Source of the DNA: Salininema proteolyticum
GTDB lineage: Bacteria > Actinomycetota > Actinomycetes > Mycobacteriales > Micromonosporaceae
NCBI RefSeq assembly: GCF_042685645.1
Contig: NZ_JBHUNX010000001.1
Location: 4,278,001-4,342,000, forward strand
Reading direction: 5' to 3'
Length of the DNA stretch: 64,000 nucleotides
Each line of letters begins with the position of its first letter. The stretch's first letter is position 1. The translations under genes and the position numbers were made by a program. Shown here piece by piece: positions 23,681 through 32,786 of the stretch. The notes below the pieces were generated by a model. The model had not been told where the DNA came from. It saw only the letters and a list, made by a program, of their open reading frames with translations, and searched no databases.

Positions 23681-26314
23681 ATGCGCTTCGAAATCCACCG
23701 GGACGACTGGGGAGTGCCGCATTTGAAGGCGGACTCCGCGACGGCACTGGCTTACGCCCAAGGCTGGAACGCCGCCGAGGACCGAGCCTGGCAGATTGAA
23801 ATCGACCGCCACCGTGCCGAGGGTACGATCGCTTCTGTGCTCGGCGGCGAAGGAATCGACTGGGACCGTTTCGCTCGTGAAGCTCAGATCACGGACACCG
23901 CTCGTCGTGCCTATGAGAATTTGGACAGCGAAACACGTTACTGGCTGGACTCCTACGTTCAGGGAATCAACGACGGTCTCGACCAATACGGGTCACGCGC
24001 TCCTGAGTTCGACCGCGTCGGGACGCAGCCGGGCAGTTGGAAACCTTGGACACCGCTAGCCCAGTGGATTTCCACGCATATTCTCTTCGCGGGATTCCCC
24101 GTCAAACTCTTCCGCCGTCAGATCGCACATGCTCTCGGCGAGAACGCCGTGCCGCTCTTCGCACTGGACGGACCAGGCACCGCCGGCAGCAACGGCTGGA
24201 TGGTCGAGGGCGACCACACGGCGAGCGGTCTCCCTATCCTTGCGGGAGACCCGCACCGGTTCCTGGAAGAACCCGGCGTCTATCAACAAGTTCGACTTTC
24301 CTGTGACGAGTTCGACGTCGTGGGCATGGCTGTTCCCGGCGTGCCCGGAGTCGCGCATTTCGGCCATGCAGGATCGGTCGCTTGGGGCATCACGAACGCC
24401 ATGGCCGATACCCAGGATCTTTATCAGGAGAAGCTGCGCCGCGTCGAGGACGGTACGGAAGCTCTAGGTCCTGAAGGCTGGGAACCCGTACGGGCCTGGA
24501 TCGAGACGGTCGAAGTCGCCGACGAAGATCCTCGCCGCTTTGAACGCTATGAGACTAAGCGTGGTCCCATCGTCGCAGGGGGGTTCGCCGACGGACGACG
24601 AGAGAGCGAAGCGTTCAGCCTACGTTGCACGACACGCGCGCATAAGGACACAGGTTTCTCCGCACTGCTCAAGCTTCTGCGTTCCACCACGGTTGCGGAT
24701 GTGGACGCCGCGTTGGCCGACTGGGCAACTCCTGTCAACGTGGTCATGGCAGCCGATTCCGAAGGCGGGACACTGCACCGCGTCGCCGGAACCGTACCGG
24801 TCCGCGATCGGCGCAATATGCTATTCCCCGTACCTGCATGGGAGGACTCTACTGCATGGCGGGGCACGGTCGACCCGCTTCCGCGCTGTGAGAAGTCCGG
24901 TCACCACGTCATGGCCAATGAACGCGGTATCGCCGAGCCCCTGGGCGTTGAGTTCGCCGCTCCCGATCGCGCCGATCGCATCAGCGCCCTGCTCGAATCG
25001 CAGGAAACGTGGACTGCAGGGGAGATGGCCCGGATCCATTCCGATACGTTCTCACCGTCGTCCGGGGCTCTGCTTTCAGCCATCGAATTCCTTGACGACC
25101 TCTCGTCGACGGCGCAAGAGGTTCGTCGGCTCCTGCTCTCCTGGGACCGTCGGATGTCGGGCGATAGCCGGGAAGCCGCGCTATTCGCCCGGTTTCGCGC
25201 CCAGGTCGTAGCCGAAATAGAGAAGCTTCCCCCATTCGATGGAATCATGGCGGGGACTGAGGGCTTTCCTTCTGTCTTCCAACCGTGGTTCGTCCTTCGG
25301 GCCCGGATGGGACACGTGCTGACAAATCTCCTGGCCGATGGCAACGGTCTCGTTGGGCCCGACGAGCGGGATGCCGTGCTGCGGTCGGCGTTGGAATCCA
25401 CTTCCGCCCAAGAAAGAACAGTCTGGAAGGACGTCCATCGTCCCTTGATCTGGCGTGCACTTCTCACAGAGGATGGGCTCTCCGGCACAGACGGCGACCA
25501 CGACTGCGTGATGTCCACCAGCTCCGTACCCGGACTGACCGATTCCTTCGGGCGCGCTCCCGTATGCCGGTGGGCCTGGGACCTGTCCGATCGCGAGAAC
25601 AGTCGGTGGGTCGTCCCGTTCGGAGCCTCAGGCGTTCCCGGCGATGTGCATGCGCGCGATCAGTACCCGTTCTGGGCAGAAGGAACTCTCATCCCCATCG
25701 TGACCGATTGGGAAAAGCTGACGTTCGAATCGGCGAAGACCTTTGAGGTAGAGCGCCGCCAGACGTCGGTGTACGCACGCAAGGTACCCGATTTCGGTGA
25801 GGTCACCTTCGATCCGGTCGATCCGGCGGTCGACATAGACATTCTTCACAGCTGGGTCACCGAGGACCGAGCCCGGTTCTGGGGCATGAGGGAGAAGTCC
25901 AAGGAAGAGGTACAGGGGATCTATGAATTCCTCGACGCGTTGGAGACGCACCATGCATTTCTGGCCCGTCTCGACGGAATGCCCGTGGCCCTGTTCCAGA
26001 GCTACGATCCGTCCGCCGACCCGGTTGGAGAGTACTACGATGTCCGAGAGGGCGACATCGGTTGCCACATATTCATCGGCCCCGCCGCCGACGACCGCGA
26101 AAGGCGGGGATTCACCGGAACCCTCCTGAGGTGCTTCATCGAGTACGTGTTGTCGGATTCCTCCAAGGACCGCGTCGTGGCCGAACCCGACGCCCGCAAC
26201 GACAAGGCCGTCTCCCGTTTTACGAGTGTAGGATTCGCTTCAGGACCAGAGGTCCGGCTTCCGGAAAAAACGGCGAGTCTGATGTACCTCCGGCGGGAGG
26301 ACTTCACTTGGTGA
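23681..26314 (+). CDS. Fusion of penicillin-acylase-type Ntn hydrolase and siderophore-type N-acetyltransferase
   Basis: This 877-residue protein joins two domains. Residues 1 to about 690 form an S45 penicillin-acylase fold; the predicted N-terminal nucleophile after self-cleavage is Ser170 in GSNGW, with PGVPGVAHFGHAG following. Residues about 690-877 resemble IucB/PvdY-type hydroxamate acetyltransferases (SWVTEDRARFWGM; HIFIGPAADDRERRGFTG). There is no signal peptide, so it is probably cytoplasmic. GGAGG precedes the ATG, and an iron box lies in the promoter, so it is made under iron shortage. It probably acylates and deacylates intermediates of a hydroxamate siderophore whose other genes are elsewhere. 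G/C bias at third positions is weaker than in its neighbours, a sign of transfer. The 3' end overlaps the convergent SARP gene by 11 bases. Confidence 0.83.
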   Translation: MRFEIHRDDWGVPHLKADSATALAYAQGWNAAEDRAWQIEIDRHRAEGTIASVLGGEGIDWDRFAREAQITDTARRAYENLDSETRYWLDSYVQGINDGLDQYGSRAPEFDRVGTQPGSWKPWTPLAQWISTHILFAGFPVKLFRRQIAHALGENAVPLFALDGPGTAGSNGWMVEGDHTASGLPILAGDPHRFLEEPGVYQQVRLSCDEFDVVGMAVPGVPGVAHFGHAGSVAWGITNAMADTQDLYQEKLRRVEDGTEALGPEGWEPVRAWIETVEVADEDPRRFERYETKRGPIVAGGFADGRRESEAFSLRCTTRAHKDTGFSALLKLLRSTTVADVDAALADWATPVNVVMAADSEGGTLHRVAGTVPVRDRRNMLFPVPAWEDSTAWRGTVDPLPRCEKSGHHVMANERGIAEPLGVEFAAPDRADRISALLESQETWTAGEMARIHSDTFSPSSGALLSAIEFLDDLSSTAQEVRRLLLSWDRRMSGDSREAALFARFRAQVVAEIEKLPPFDGIMAGTEGFPSVFQPWFVLRARMGHVLTNLLADGNGLVGPDERDAVLRSALESTSAQERTVWKDVHRPLIWRALLTEDGLSGTDGDHDCVMSTSSVPGLTDSFGRAPVCRWAWDLSDRENSRWVVPFGASGVPGDVHARDQYPFWAEGTLIPIVTDWEKLTFESAKTFEVERRQTSVYARKVPDFGEVTFDPVDPAVDIDILHSWVTEDRARFWGMREKSKEEVQGIYEFLDALETHHAFLARLDGMPVALFQSYDPSADPVGEYYDVREGDIGCHIFIGPAADDRERRGFTGTLLRCFIEYVLSDSSKDRVVAEPDARNDKAVSRFTSVGFASGPEVRLPEKTASLMYLRREDFTW

Positions 26315-29282
26315 CGGGAGGGCCCGGACGCTCACCTCGCTGGTCGGATTTCTTCAATTGACGTTTGCGGACGCGTTCCCGCCAGGCATCGATATTCCGG
26401 GAAGTAATGAGGGAGTCGATGTTCCGGGCGTCAGACTCCACTACCATTTCCCACTGATCCTCGTCGATCATACCGAGAGTCCGGGCGATGTCCGCAGCGC
26501 TGCGCCAACACTCGCGGGCCTCGCTTCGACGATTGCCAGCCTCATATACCTTTCCCATGCCTACCAGTGCTTCAGCATAAATGTTCGACCTGGTTTGGCC
26601 GCGATTCCCCAGGATGGAAAAGACGTCGGCGAACACATCATGGGCTTCGGCCCACCTGTCCGTGCGCAGAAGACGGAAACCGTGATTGTTCAAGATGGCG
26701 CAAAATCTATATTCGTTGTCGGTCGCCATGCCCTGCTTTTTGGCCAATTCGACCGATTCCGTGCTCGACTCGACGGCAGCGTCGATAAATCCTCGGGAAT
26801 CGAGTATGAGGGACTTGAAAACGTGCTGCCAGGCTTCCAGGTCCAGGAAACCGAGTCGGCGAACCTGGGGAATGACACGGTGGATTACCGACATGGCCCG
26901 GGAGTAATCGCCTGAGACCATGGCGAGTCGAGCCTTGTAACTCCGCACCATCATGACTTGCCGTAGACTTCCAACAGCCTCTGCCGACTTCATCGCCGCC
27001 TCGGAGTGCACTTCGGCAGTATCGAACTTCATGAACTGCAAATGCAGTTCAGAGAGACTGAGATGAGCATGTATATGCCAGGGCCGATGCGGCTCGACGA
27101 CCGCATTGGCGGCGGTCTCGGCAAGCGGAACGAGGTCGGAAAGCCTCGAGTACGTCTCCAGCAGTGGATCGATGGCCAGCAGGCAGAGATGGCCTGCAAA
27201 CTCCGGATTCGCGAAGGGCGGTTTCAGTGCCCGGCGGGAAAGGTCCCGAATATTGGACAGTTCCCTCGCCAGCCACTCGTACGCTTCCTCCTTGGTCGTC
27301 AATGGCGCTCGAACGCTATCGAAGTCCTCCCCGCAGATTTCTCGGTCCACGGCTTTCACATCGTGGATACGGTGAGCGAGCCTGGCAGATTGCAAATAGA
27401 AGCACCGCAAGCGATCAACGACCTCACGGCGCAGAGCCACGGGCAGCTCTTCGGAGAGGCGCCTGGCGAACAACTTGACAAGGTCGTGCATATGAAATCG
27501 TCTCGGCTCGGTTCGGACGACCAGCCGGGCGGTTTCGAGTAGACGCAAGCGCCGGCGCACTTCGCCGGAAGACCGCGCGACCATCGCCGCGGCAGCCTCG
27601 ACACTGAAGTCCGTACCCTCGTGAAGTCCGATGCTGCGGAACAGATCGACGGCACTCCTACCTGCCTCACTGGACTCCAGGTCCCGGATGCTCACTGCGA
27701 GGCTCGTTGCGAAGCAGCGTTCGTCGTCGGCGAACTCGTCCAGTCTGTCGGACTCCGTACGCAGCGAATTCAGCAGCTCGGGAAGGGCAACGGGCGAGCT
27801 GGTCCTGATCCGTGCCGACAGGATACACAGCGCCAAGGGAAGGCCGCCGCAGTATGAGGCGATCTCCCGGAGCAGCCCGCTGCGTTCGCCGATCTCTCGG
27901 TGCCCGGTCGACTCCGCAAGAAGGTCCATGGCGGAATCCTCTTCCAGGACCTGCAGCGCAATGGGTACAGCGTTGTCAACGGAGGTGACGGCCAGTCGGC
28001 TGGTGATGACGACGGCACAGCCGGATCCGCTGGGTATCAAGGGGCGGATCTGCTTGGCGTCCTGCGCGTCGTCAAGGACCACCAGGATCTTCTTGCCGGA
28101 GGTGGCGGTACGGAACCGGGCAGAAATCTCCTCGACGTCCAGCCGGTTGTCGAACTCCAGGTTCAAGTACCGCTCATCTGAGCGCCGCCCCAGCGACCGG
28201 AGGAACCTCTGCAGAGCGAGACCGGGCTCGACGGGTTCGGCGTCGGGCGTGGCTCCGTGGAGGTTGATGTAGAGCTGACCGTCTGGGAAGAGTTCGACGG
28301 CCCGGTGGGCGGCGTGAACGGCCAGCGCCGACTTGCCGACACCGCCGACTCCGTTGATCGCGACGACGGTGGGCTGTTCGGCGCGGGAGTTCTCACGCAG
28401 GATCCGGTCGATCCTGTCGGTTTCGATGCCGCGTCCGACGAAGTTCGCCGGGGGAGGCGGCAGCTCATGGGGGATCGCCTCGGTCGTCGCTGCTTTCACC
28501 GTCGCATCGGCGGCGAGCGGCTCGCCGCGCAGGATCTTGGTGTACGTCTCCTGGAGGTCCGACGAAGGATCCAGGCCGAGCTCGTCGGCCAGTCGCTTCT
28601 GAAACTGCATGTACGCCTCGCTCGCAGCCCGGACATCGCCCAAGTGGTAGCGGCTGACCATGTAGGCCTTGGTCGCGTGCTGGGACAGGGGATCGTCGAC
28701 CAACAGGCTGTGCGCGGCGTCCAGCGCGAGCCGGTAGTCGCCGGTTTCCAGCAGGACCTCCATACGCCCCGTGCGGGACTGTTCGATGAGGTGGCTCAGG
28801 AGCAGGGCGTGGTGTGTGAAGACCGGCCCGTCGAAGCTTTCGAGCGGGTCGCCGTTGACAAGGTCCAAGGCTCGGTCGTAGGTGGCGAGGGCCGTGGCAG
28901 GGTCGCCCGCAGACTGGGCCGATCGGGCTTCTGAGACCAGAACTTCGAGGAAGGCGGCATCCGAATCGGCATCAGGAAGGGTGATCATCCGCTTCTTCAC
29001 TGACAGTCCGCCGTGTCCGACCGCGGACAGAGCGGTCTGCAACCTGCTCAGGAGGTTCTGCGCCATGCGGATCGTAGGCGTCCCGGACCGGTCCGGCCAG
29101 AGGTGCTCGACGAGCGTGTCCATGGGTACGGGGCGGCCGTCGCCGAGAACCAGAAGGGCGAGAACCTGCGGCAGTTGCGACCCCGGAAGTTCGACCTCTT
29201 CGCCTCCGCACGTAAACCGGGCGGGCCCCAGCAGACGGGCGGTGAGCCGGCTGGATTCGGGCATGGCGTGGGGGTCCTTCAT
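26304..29282 (-). CDS. AfsR-like SARP regulator (HTH-BTAD-NB-ARC-TPR)
   Basis: The product is 992 residues from the ATG at 29282, or 986 from 29264. TATTAT lies 7 bases before the first (leaderless start); GAAGGA precedes the second. Domains in order are an OmpR-like winged helix (about 10-105), a bacterial transcriptional activation domain (about 110-255), an NB-ARC ATPase with Walker A GVGGVGKSAL (about 300-640), and tetratricopeptide-like helices to the end. Such proteins switch on secondary-metabolite clusters after ATP and ligand sensing. The gene is convergent with and slightly overlaps the iron-box acylase gene and shares its weaker codon bias, so the two may have arrived together. Its target is unknown. 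Confidence 0.9.
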   Translation of the reverse strand: MKDPHAMPESSRLTARLLGPARFTCGGEEVELPGSQLPQVLALLVLGDGRPVPMDTLVEHLWPDRSGTPTIRMAQNLLSRLQTALSAVGHGGLSVKKRMITLPDADSDAAFLEVLVSEARSAQSAGDPATALATYDRALDLVNGDPLESFDGPVFTHHALLLSHLIEQSRTGRMEVLLETGDYRLALDAAHSLLVDDPLSQHATKAYMVSRYHLGDVRAASEAYMQFQKRLADELGLDPSSDLQETYTKILRGEPLAADATVKAATTEAIPHELPPPPANFVGRGIETDRIDRILRENSRAEQPTVVAINGVGGVGKSALAVHAAHRAVELFPDGQLYINLHGATPDAEPVEPGLALQRFLRSLGRRSDERYLNLEFDNRLDVEEISARFRTATSGKKILVVLDDAQDAKQIRPLIPSGSGCAVVITSRLAVTSVDNAVPIALQVLEEDSAMDLLAESTGHREIGERSGLLREIASYCGGLPLALCILSARIRTSSPVALPELLNSLRTESDRLDEFADDERCFATSLAVSIRDLESSEAGRSAVDLFRSIGLHEGTDFSVEAAAAMVARSSGEVRRRLRLLETARLVVRTEPRRFHMHDLVKLFARRLSEELPVALRREVVDRLRCFYLQSARLAHRIHDVKAVDREICGEDFDSVRAPLTTKEEAYEWLARELSNIRDLSRRALKPPFANPEFAGHLCLLAIDPLLETYSRLSDLVPLAETAANAVVEPHRPWHIHAHLSLSELHLQFMKFDTAEVHSEAAMKSAEAVGSLRQVMMVRSYKARLAMVSGDYSRAMSVIHRVIPQVRRLGFLDLEAWQHVFKSLILDSRGFIDAAVESSTESVELAKKQGMATDNEYRFCAILNNHGFRLLRTDRWAEAHDVFADVFSILGNRGQTRSNIYAEALVGMGKVYEAGNRRSEARECWRSAADIARTLGMIDEDQWEMVVESDARNIDSLITSRNIDAWRERVRKRQLKKSDQRGERPGPPVTK

Positions 29283-29574
29283 GCAATGAATAATACGGTG
29301 CAACGGAATGGTCACTACAAGTGCGAAGGTGCCGAACCTGCTCTTGGAAGTGATATTGGACGGTGACCCCCTGGCATGACGGAAGGAGACGGCACCGGTC
29401 CCCGATCTTCTTGTCCGCGATGAAAATTCGCATCTAGTCACTCCCTTTAAGGCGCTCGACCGACGACGCCCATGGATATGCCGAACACGGTCTGAGCACT
29501 GTGTGCCTGCGTGTCCCCGTGTGCGACGATTGGGCGGTTGCGAGGCCCGGCGAACAACGAAAGAGAGACCTCCT
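29283..29574. other. 292-base gap between SARP and nuclease genes
   Basis: No gene is seen. The left part has the putative -10 TATTAT of the SARP gene (29290-29295, read leftwards); the right part must contain the nuclease promoter, which I cannot place. Confidence 0.4.
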
Positions 29575-30009
29575 GTGAACGGACCCGGTGACTTCTACGA
29601 GACGGTCGACGTCGAATCCGTCGTCGACGGCGACACCTTCCGCGCCTTCGTGAAGGGCGAGAAGATCCGGGTGCGGGTCATGGGCATCAACTCGCCCGAG
29701 TCCGGCGGCTACCGCGAGGAGGAGGACTGGGGCGAGGAGGCCAAGGTCTACGCCAAGGAGAAGCTCGACGGCCGGACCGTCCACCTCTTCACCGACCCCG
29801 GCGACCCGGCGTGGGACCAGTACGACCGGCTGCTCGCCCACGTGGTCATGGAGAACGGCATCAACTACGCCGTCCAGGCCGTGGCCGACGGCATGGCGCA
29901 CACCTACATCCTCAAGCACCAGGACCTCACCATCGGAGACACGCTCCGCAAGGCCGAGCGCCTCGCGAAGGCCGAGAGGCGCGGCATGTGGAAGAACCAC
30001 GAGGACTGA
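29575..30009 (+). CDS. Staphylococcal-nuclease-like (SNase/TNase) protein
   Basis: A 144-residue protein with the thermonuclease fold. Active-site features are visible: VDGDTF (acidic calcium ligand), IRVRVMGINSPE (arginine and general-base glutamate) and YDRLLAHV (second arginine). It should cleave single-stranded DNA or RNA with calcium. No signal peptide is present, so it appears cytoplasmic, which is less usual for the family. The start is GTG behind AAGAGAG. A strong terminator follows 100 bases downstream. Confidence 0.85.
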   Translation: MNGPGDFYETVDVESVVDGDTFRAFVKGEKIRVRVMGINSPESGGYREEEDWGEEAKVYAKEKLDGRTVHLFTDPGDPAWDQYDRLLAHVVMENGINYAVQAVADGMAHTYILKHQDLTIGDTLRKAERLAKAERRGMWKNHED

Positions 30010-30355
30010 GCGCCGCACCGTTCCCCGACGGGAACGAACCCGATACCGAACCGGGGGAGCTCCGGTAGACCTTCCCCCTGCGCGACCGGACCTGCCCCGG
30101 AAGCGCGTGAAGGGATGGCCCCGCGCCATCCCTTCTTCTCTGCCCGCCGGCGCCCATGCCGAGACCGGACGCGCCGCGGGCCACACACCGCGTGTCCGGA
30201 CGGTGGCCTGGCCGCCGCCGTCCGGGCATGCGGCGTGTCCGGCATCACCCTGGAATTCTTCCGGCGCCGTTGTCCATCCGGGCGGTCCCCGTCCGTAGTA
30301 CTCATGAAGGAACGCCCCGCAGGGCGTCGGCAACACCGAGAGACAGGACGAGACC
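30010..30355. other. 346-base intergenic stretch
   Basis: It holds the nuclease terminator at 30109-30135 and otherwise only GC-rich sequence without convincing coding bias. The right end must contain the promoter of the YCII-sigma pair. Confidence 0.5.
30109..30135 (+). terminator. Terminator hairpin after the nuclease gene
   Basis: GAAGGGATGGC and GCCATCCCTTC form a perfect 11-base stem with a 5-base loop, followed by TTCTCT. Confidence 0.75.
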
Positions 30356-30694
30356 ATGAAGTACATGCTGCTGATCCAGGCCGGAAGCGCGGAGGCCAAC
30401 GAGGCCGAGTGCGACTACTCCGCCTGGCAGGACTTCGACAAGGAGATCCAGGGCTCCGGAGTGGTCGTCTCCAGCGAGCGCCTCGCCGACCTCGTCACCA
30501 CGACGACGGTGCGGGTCGGGGAGAACGGGAAGAAGGCCGTCACCGACGGCCCGTTCGCCGAGACCCGCGAGGTGCTGGGCGGCTTCTACGTCGTCGACGT
30601 TCCGGATCTGGACACCGCCCTCGACTGGGCCGCGAAGTGCCCGGGATCGCGGGGCTCGGGAGCCGTCGAGGTGCGTCCGGTGGCGGAGTCCTGA
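30356..30694 (+). CDS. YCII/DGPF-domain protein, ECF42 partner
   Basis: A 112-residue protein of the YCII-related DGPF family; the name motif is visible in VTDGPFAETREVLGGFYVVD. These small proteins almost always sit before ECF42 sigma genes, as here with 10 bases between. Their biochemical role is not settled; a sensor or small-molecule-binding function is proposed for the group. AGGACGAGA precedes the ATG. Confidence 0.88.
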   Translation: MKYMLLIQAGSAEANEAECDYSAWQDFDKEIQGSGVVVSSERLADLVTTTTVRVGENGKKAVTDGPFAETREVLGGFYVVDVPDLDTALDWAAKCPGSRGSGAVEVRPVAES

Positions 30695-30704
30695 GGACCG
30701 GACC

Positions 30705-31955
30705 ATGACCGGAGAAGTGCCCGGGAACGAGTCCCGGGCGTTCATGGACGAGGTCTTCCGAGAGGAGCACGGGCGGCTGCTGGCCGCCCTCGTGCGCCGG
30801 TTCGGCGACCTCGACCTGGCCGAAGAGGCCGCCTCGGACGCGATCGAGGCGGCCCTCGCCCACTGGCCCGTGCACGGGGTGCCGCCAAAGCCCGGCGCCT
30901 GGCTCATGACGACGGCCCGCCGCAAGGCGGTCGACCGTCTGCGCCGGGACCGGGCGCTGTCCGCGCGTCTGGGGATCCTGCACGCGGAGGCCGAAAGGGA
31001 AGAGGCGCCTCGCCCTGCTGGCGACGGTGGCTTGCCCGACGAGCGGCTGCTGCTCTTCTTCACCTGCGCGCACCCGGCCCTCCCCGAGGACCATCGCGGC
31101 GCTCTGACCCTGAGGTTCCTGGCGGGCCTGGACACTACCGAGGTCGCGAGGGCCTACCTCGTCCCGGCGGAGACGATGGCCAAGCGGCTCGCCCGCGCCA
31201 AGAAGAAGATAGCCGCCGCCCACATCCCCTTCCGGACGCCCGCCCCGGCGGAGCTGCCCGAACGACTCCCCGGCGTGCTCCAGGCCGTCTACTCGATCTT
31301 CACCGAAGGCTATTCCGCCAGTTCGGGAGACGACCTGCAGCGGATTGACCTGGCCGAGGAGGCGCTGCGGCTGGGCAGGATCCTCCGTCGGCTGCTGCCG
31401 GATGAGCGGGAGGCGGCGGGGCTGTTGGGGCTCATGCTGCTCGTCCACGCGCGCAGGCACACGCGCACGGGGCGGAGCGGGGAGCCGGTCCTGCTGGAGG
31501 ACCAGGACCGCGGACTTTGGGACGCGGACTCCATCGAAGAGGGCACTCACCTGGCCGAGACCGCCCTGACCGGCGGGCCTCCGGGACCCTATGGCGTGCA
31601 GGCGGCCATCGCCGCGCTCCACGACGAGGCGCCGTCCTTCGCGAGGACCGACTGGCCGCAGATCGTGGCGCTCTATGACGTCCTCGCCGTTCTGGACTCC
31701 TCACCAGTCGTCCGCCTCAACCGGGCCGTAGCGGTGGCGATGCGCGACGGCCCGGAGTCGGGCTTGGCGCTGCTCGACGACCTGTCCGGGGAGCCGAAGC
31801 TGCGCTCGTACTTCCCCTACCACCTCGCGCGGGCCGACCTGTTGGAGCGGGCCGGTCGTCGCGGCGAAGCCGCCGGCGCCTACCGCCGCGCCGCCGAGGC
31901 CGCGGGATCGGAATCCGAGAGGGCCCACGCCCGGAAGAGGTCGGAGTCCCTGTGA
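30705..31955 (+). CDS. ECF42 sigma factor with C-terminal TPR/DUF6596 region
   Basis: A 416-residue RNA polymerase sigma factor. Region 2 (RRFGDLDLAEEAASDAIEAAL) and region 4 (LRFLAGLDTTEVARAYLVPAETMAKRL, split over about 130-175) are followed by the family-typical segment AVYSIFTEGYSA and helical repeats to the end. ECF42 factors have no classical anti-sigma factor; the C-terminal region is thought to control activity. Translationally close to the YCII gene. GAGGACC precedes the ATG. Confidence 0.92.
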   Translation: MTGEVPGNESRAFMDEVFREEHGRLLAALVRRFGDLDLAEEAASDAIEAALAHWPVHGVPPKPGAWLMTTARRKAVDRLRRDRALSARLGILHAEAEREEAPRPAGDGGLPDERLLLFFTCAHPALPEDHRGALTLRFLAGLDTTEVARAYLVPAETMAKRLARAKKKIAAAHIPFRTPAPAELPERLPGVLQAVYSIFTEGYSASSGDDLQRIDLAEEALRLGRILRRLLPDEREAAGLLGLMLLVHARRHTRTGRSGEPVLLEDQDRGLWDADSIEEGTHLAETALTGGPPGPYGVQAAIAALHDEAPSFARTDWPQIVALYDVLAVLDSSPVVRLNRAVAVAMRDGPESGLALLDDLSGEPKLRSYFPYHLARADLLERAGRRGEAAGAYRRAAEAAGSESERAHARKRSESL

Positions 31956-31974
31956 GAGGGGCCCGATCGCCTTG

Positions 31975-32277
31975 TCACACCGAGGAGTTGACGACCTTCC
32001 TCAGCTCCGCCAGGTAGTCCTCGAACCGGCGGCGGCCCGACTCCGAGAGCCGCACCCTGGTCACGGGCTTCCGCTTCACGCGGAACTTGGCGATTTCAAT
32101 GAGTCGCTCCTCCTCCAGGATCCGCAACTGCCGCGAGAGGTCGGAGTCGGCCAGCTCCAGGGAGTCCCGCAGATCGCCGAAGTCGGTCCGGTCCACGCTC
32201 CGCAACGCGCCCAGTATTGCAAGGCGGGTGGGGGAGTGGATGACATTGGTCAGCCGCGTCCGGGGCTGCTCGGTCAT
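31975..32277 (-). CDS. Winged-helix transcriptional regulator
   Basis: A 100-residue single-domain winged helix of the MarR/ArsR-like HTH_34 type (RLAILGALRSVDRTDFGDLR, LSRQLRILEEERLIEI). GGAGGTGAGG precedes the ATG. It lies 4 bases after the membrane-protein gene, and both probably share the promoter at 32721-32749. The palindrome overlapping that promoter is a good candidate for autoregulation. Confidence 0.82.
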   Translation of the reverse strand: MTEQPRTRLTNVIHSPTRLAILGALRSVDRTDFGDLRDSLELADSDLSRQLRILEEERLIEIAKFRVKRKPVTRVRLSESGRRRFEDYLAELRKVVNSSV

Positions 32278-32281
32278 GCCC

Positions 32282-32689
32282 TCACCTCCAACGGAGTCCA
32301 CAGTACAGCGCGTAGACCGCGGAAGGGATGAGGGCGATGAGCATGCCGGAGGGGACGACTCCGAACGCCGTGTCGCGCATGACAGCCGGCAGGGGTCCCT
32401 GCACCAGGGTCAGGTGGTAGGCGAAGTACTCGACCTTCGTCGTGGTGCGTCGGCCGGAGTCGTGGACGCCCACGCTGAGGACGATGAGGTGGACGACGGT
32501 GGCGAGGGCGAACAGGCCCCACGCCACCGGGGCGGTCATCTCGACTCCGAAGGCGGCCACGTAGACCGGGTACAGGGCGACCAGGCCGAGCAGGTGCGCT
32601 GCCTTGACTTTTCGGGCGGGCCCCTTCACGAGGACCGGGGCGCTCTCCACGGCCGCCAGCTGCTCTCGGGGTGTCAGTTCGCGTTCCAT
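32282..32689 (-). CDS. Membrane protein of unknown function
   Basis: A 135-residue protein with a charged N-terminus (ERELTPREQLAAVESAP) and three or four hydrophobic segments from about residue 33. GGAAGGCGGG precedes the ATG. It is first in a two-gene operon with the winged-helix regulator, so it is probably the regulated output of that protein. No family is recognised. Confidence 0.65.
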   Translation of the reverse strand: MERELTPREQLAAVESAPVLVKGPARKVKAAHLLGLVALYPVYVAAFGVEMTAPVAWGLFALATVVHLIVLSVGVHDSGRRTTTKVEYFAYHLTLVQGPLPAVMRDTAFGVVPSGMLIALIPSAVYALYCGLRWR

Positions 32690-32720
32690 TGCCCGCCTTC
32701 CAATCCGAGGGATATTCGGT

Positions 32721-32749
32721 ATCCTACCATTCACTTGTAAAAGTTACAA
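32721..32749 (-). promoter_or_regulatory. Promoter TTGTAA - 17 - TAGGAT
   Basis: Read leftwards, the -35 is at 32744-32749 and the -10 at 32721-32726, about 30 bases before the membrane-protein gene. Confidence 0.65.
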
Positions 32750-32751
32750 GT
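32733..32751. promoter_or_regulatory. Operator ACTTGTAA-AAG-TTACAAGT
   Basis: A perfect inverted repeat of 8-base arms covers the -35 and spacer of the leftward promoter. It is AT-rich in otherwise GC-rich DNA. The winged-helix protein encoded in the operon is the natural candidate to bind it. Confidence 0.65.
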
Positions 32752-32786
32752 ACTGGTTTCAGATCCAAGTTCCCACGGCGGCAGTC

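Noticed and set aside
29434..30399. Leftward open frame over the nuclease gene
   Set aside because: Antisense to a clear SNase gene with its own terminator; no domain or ribosome site.
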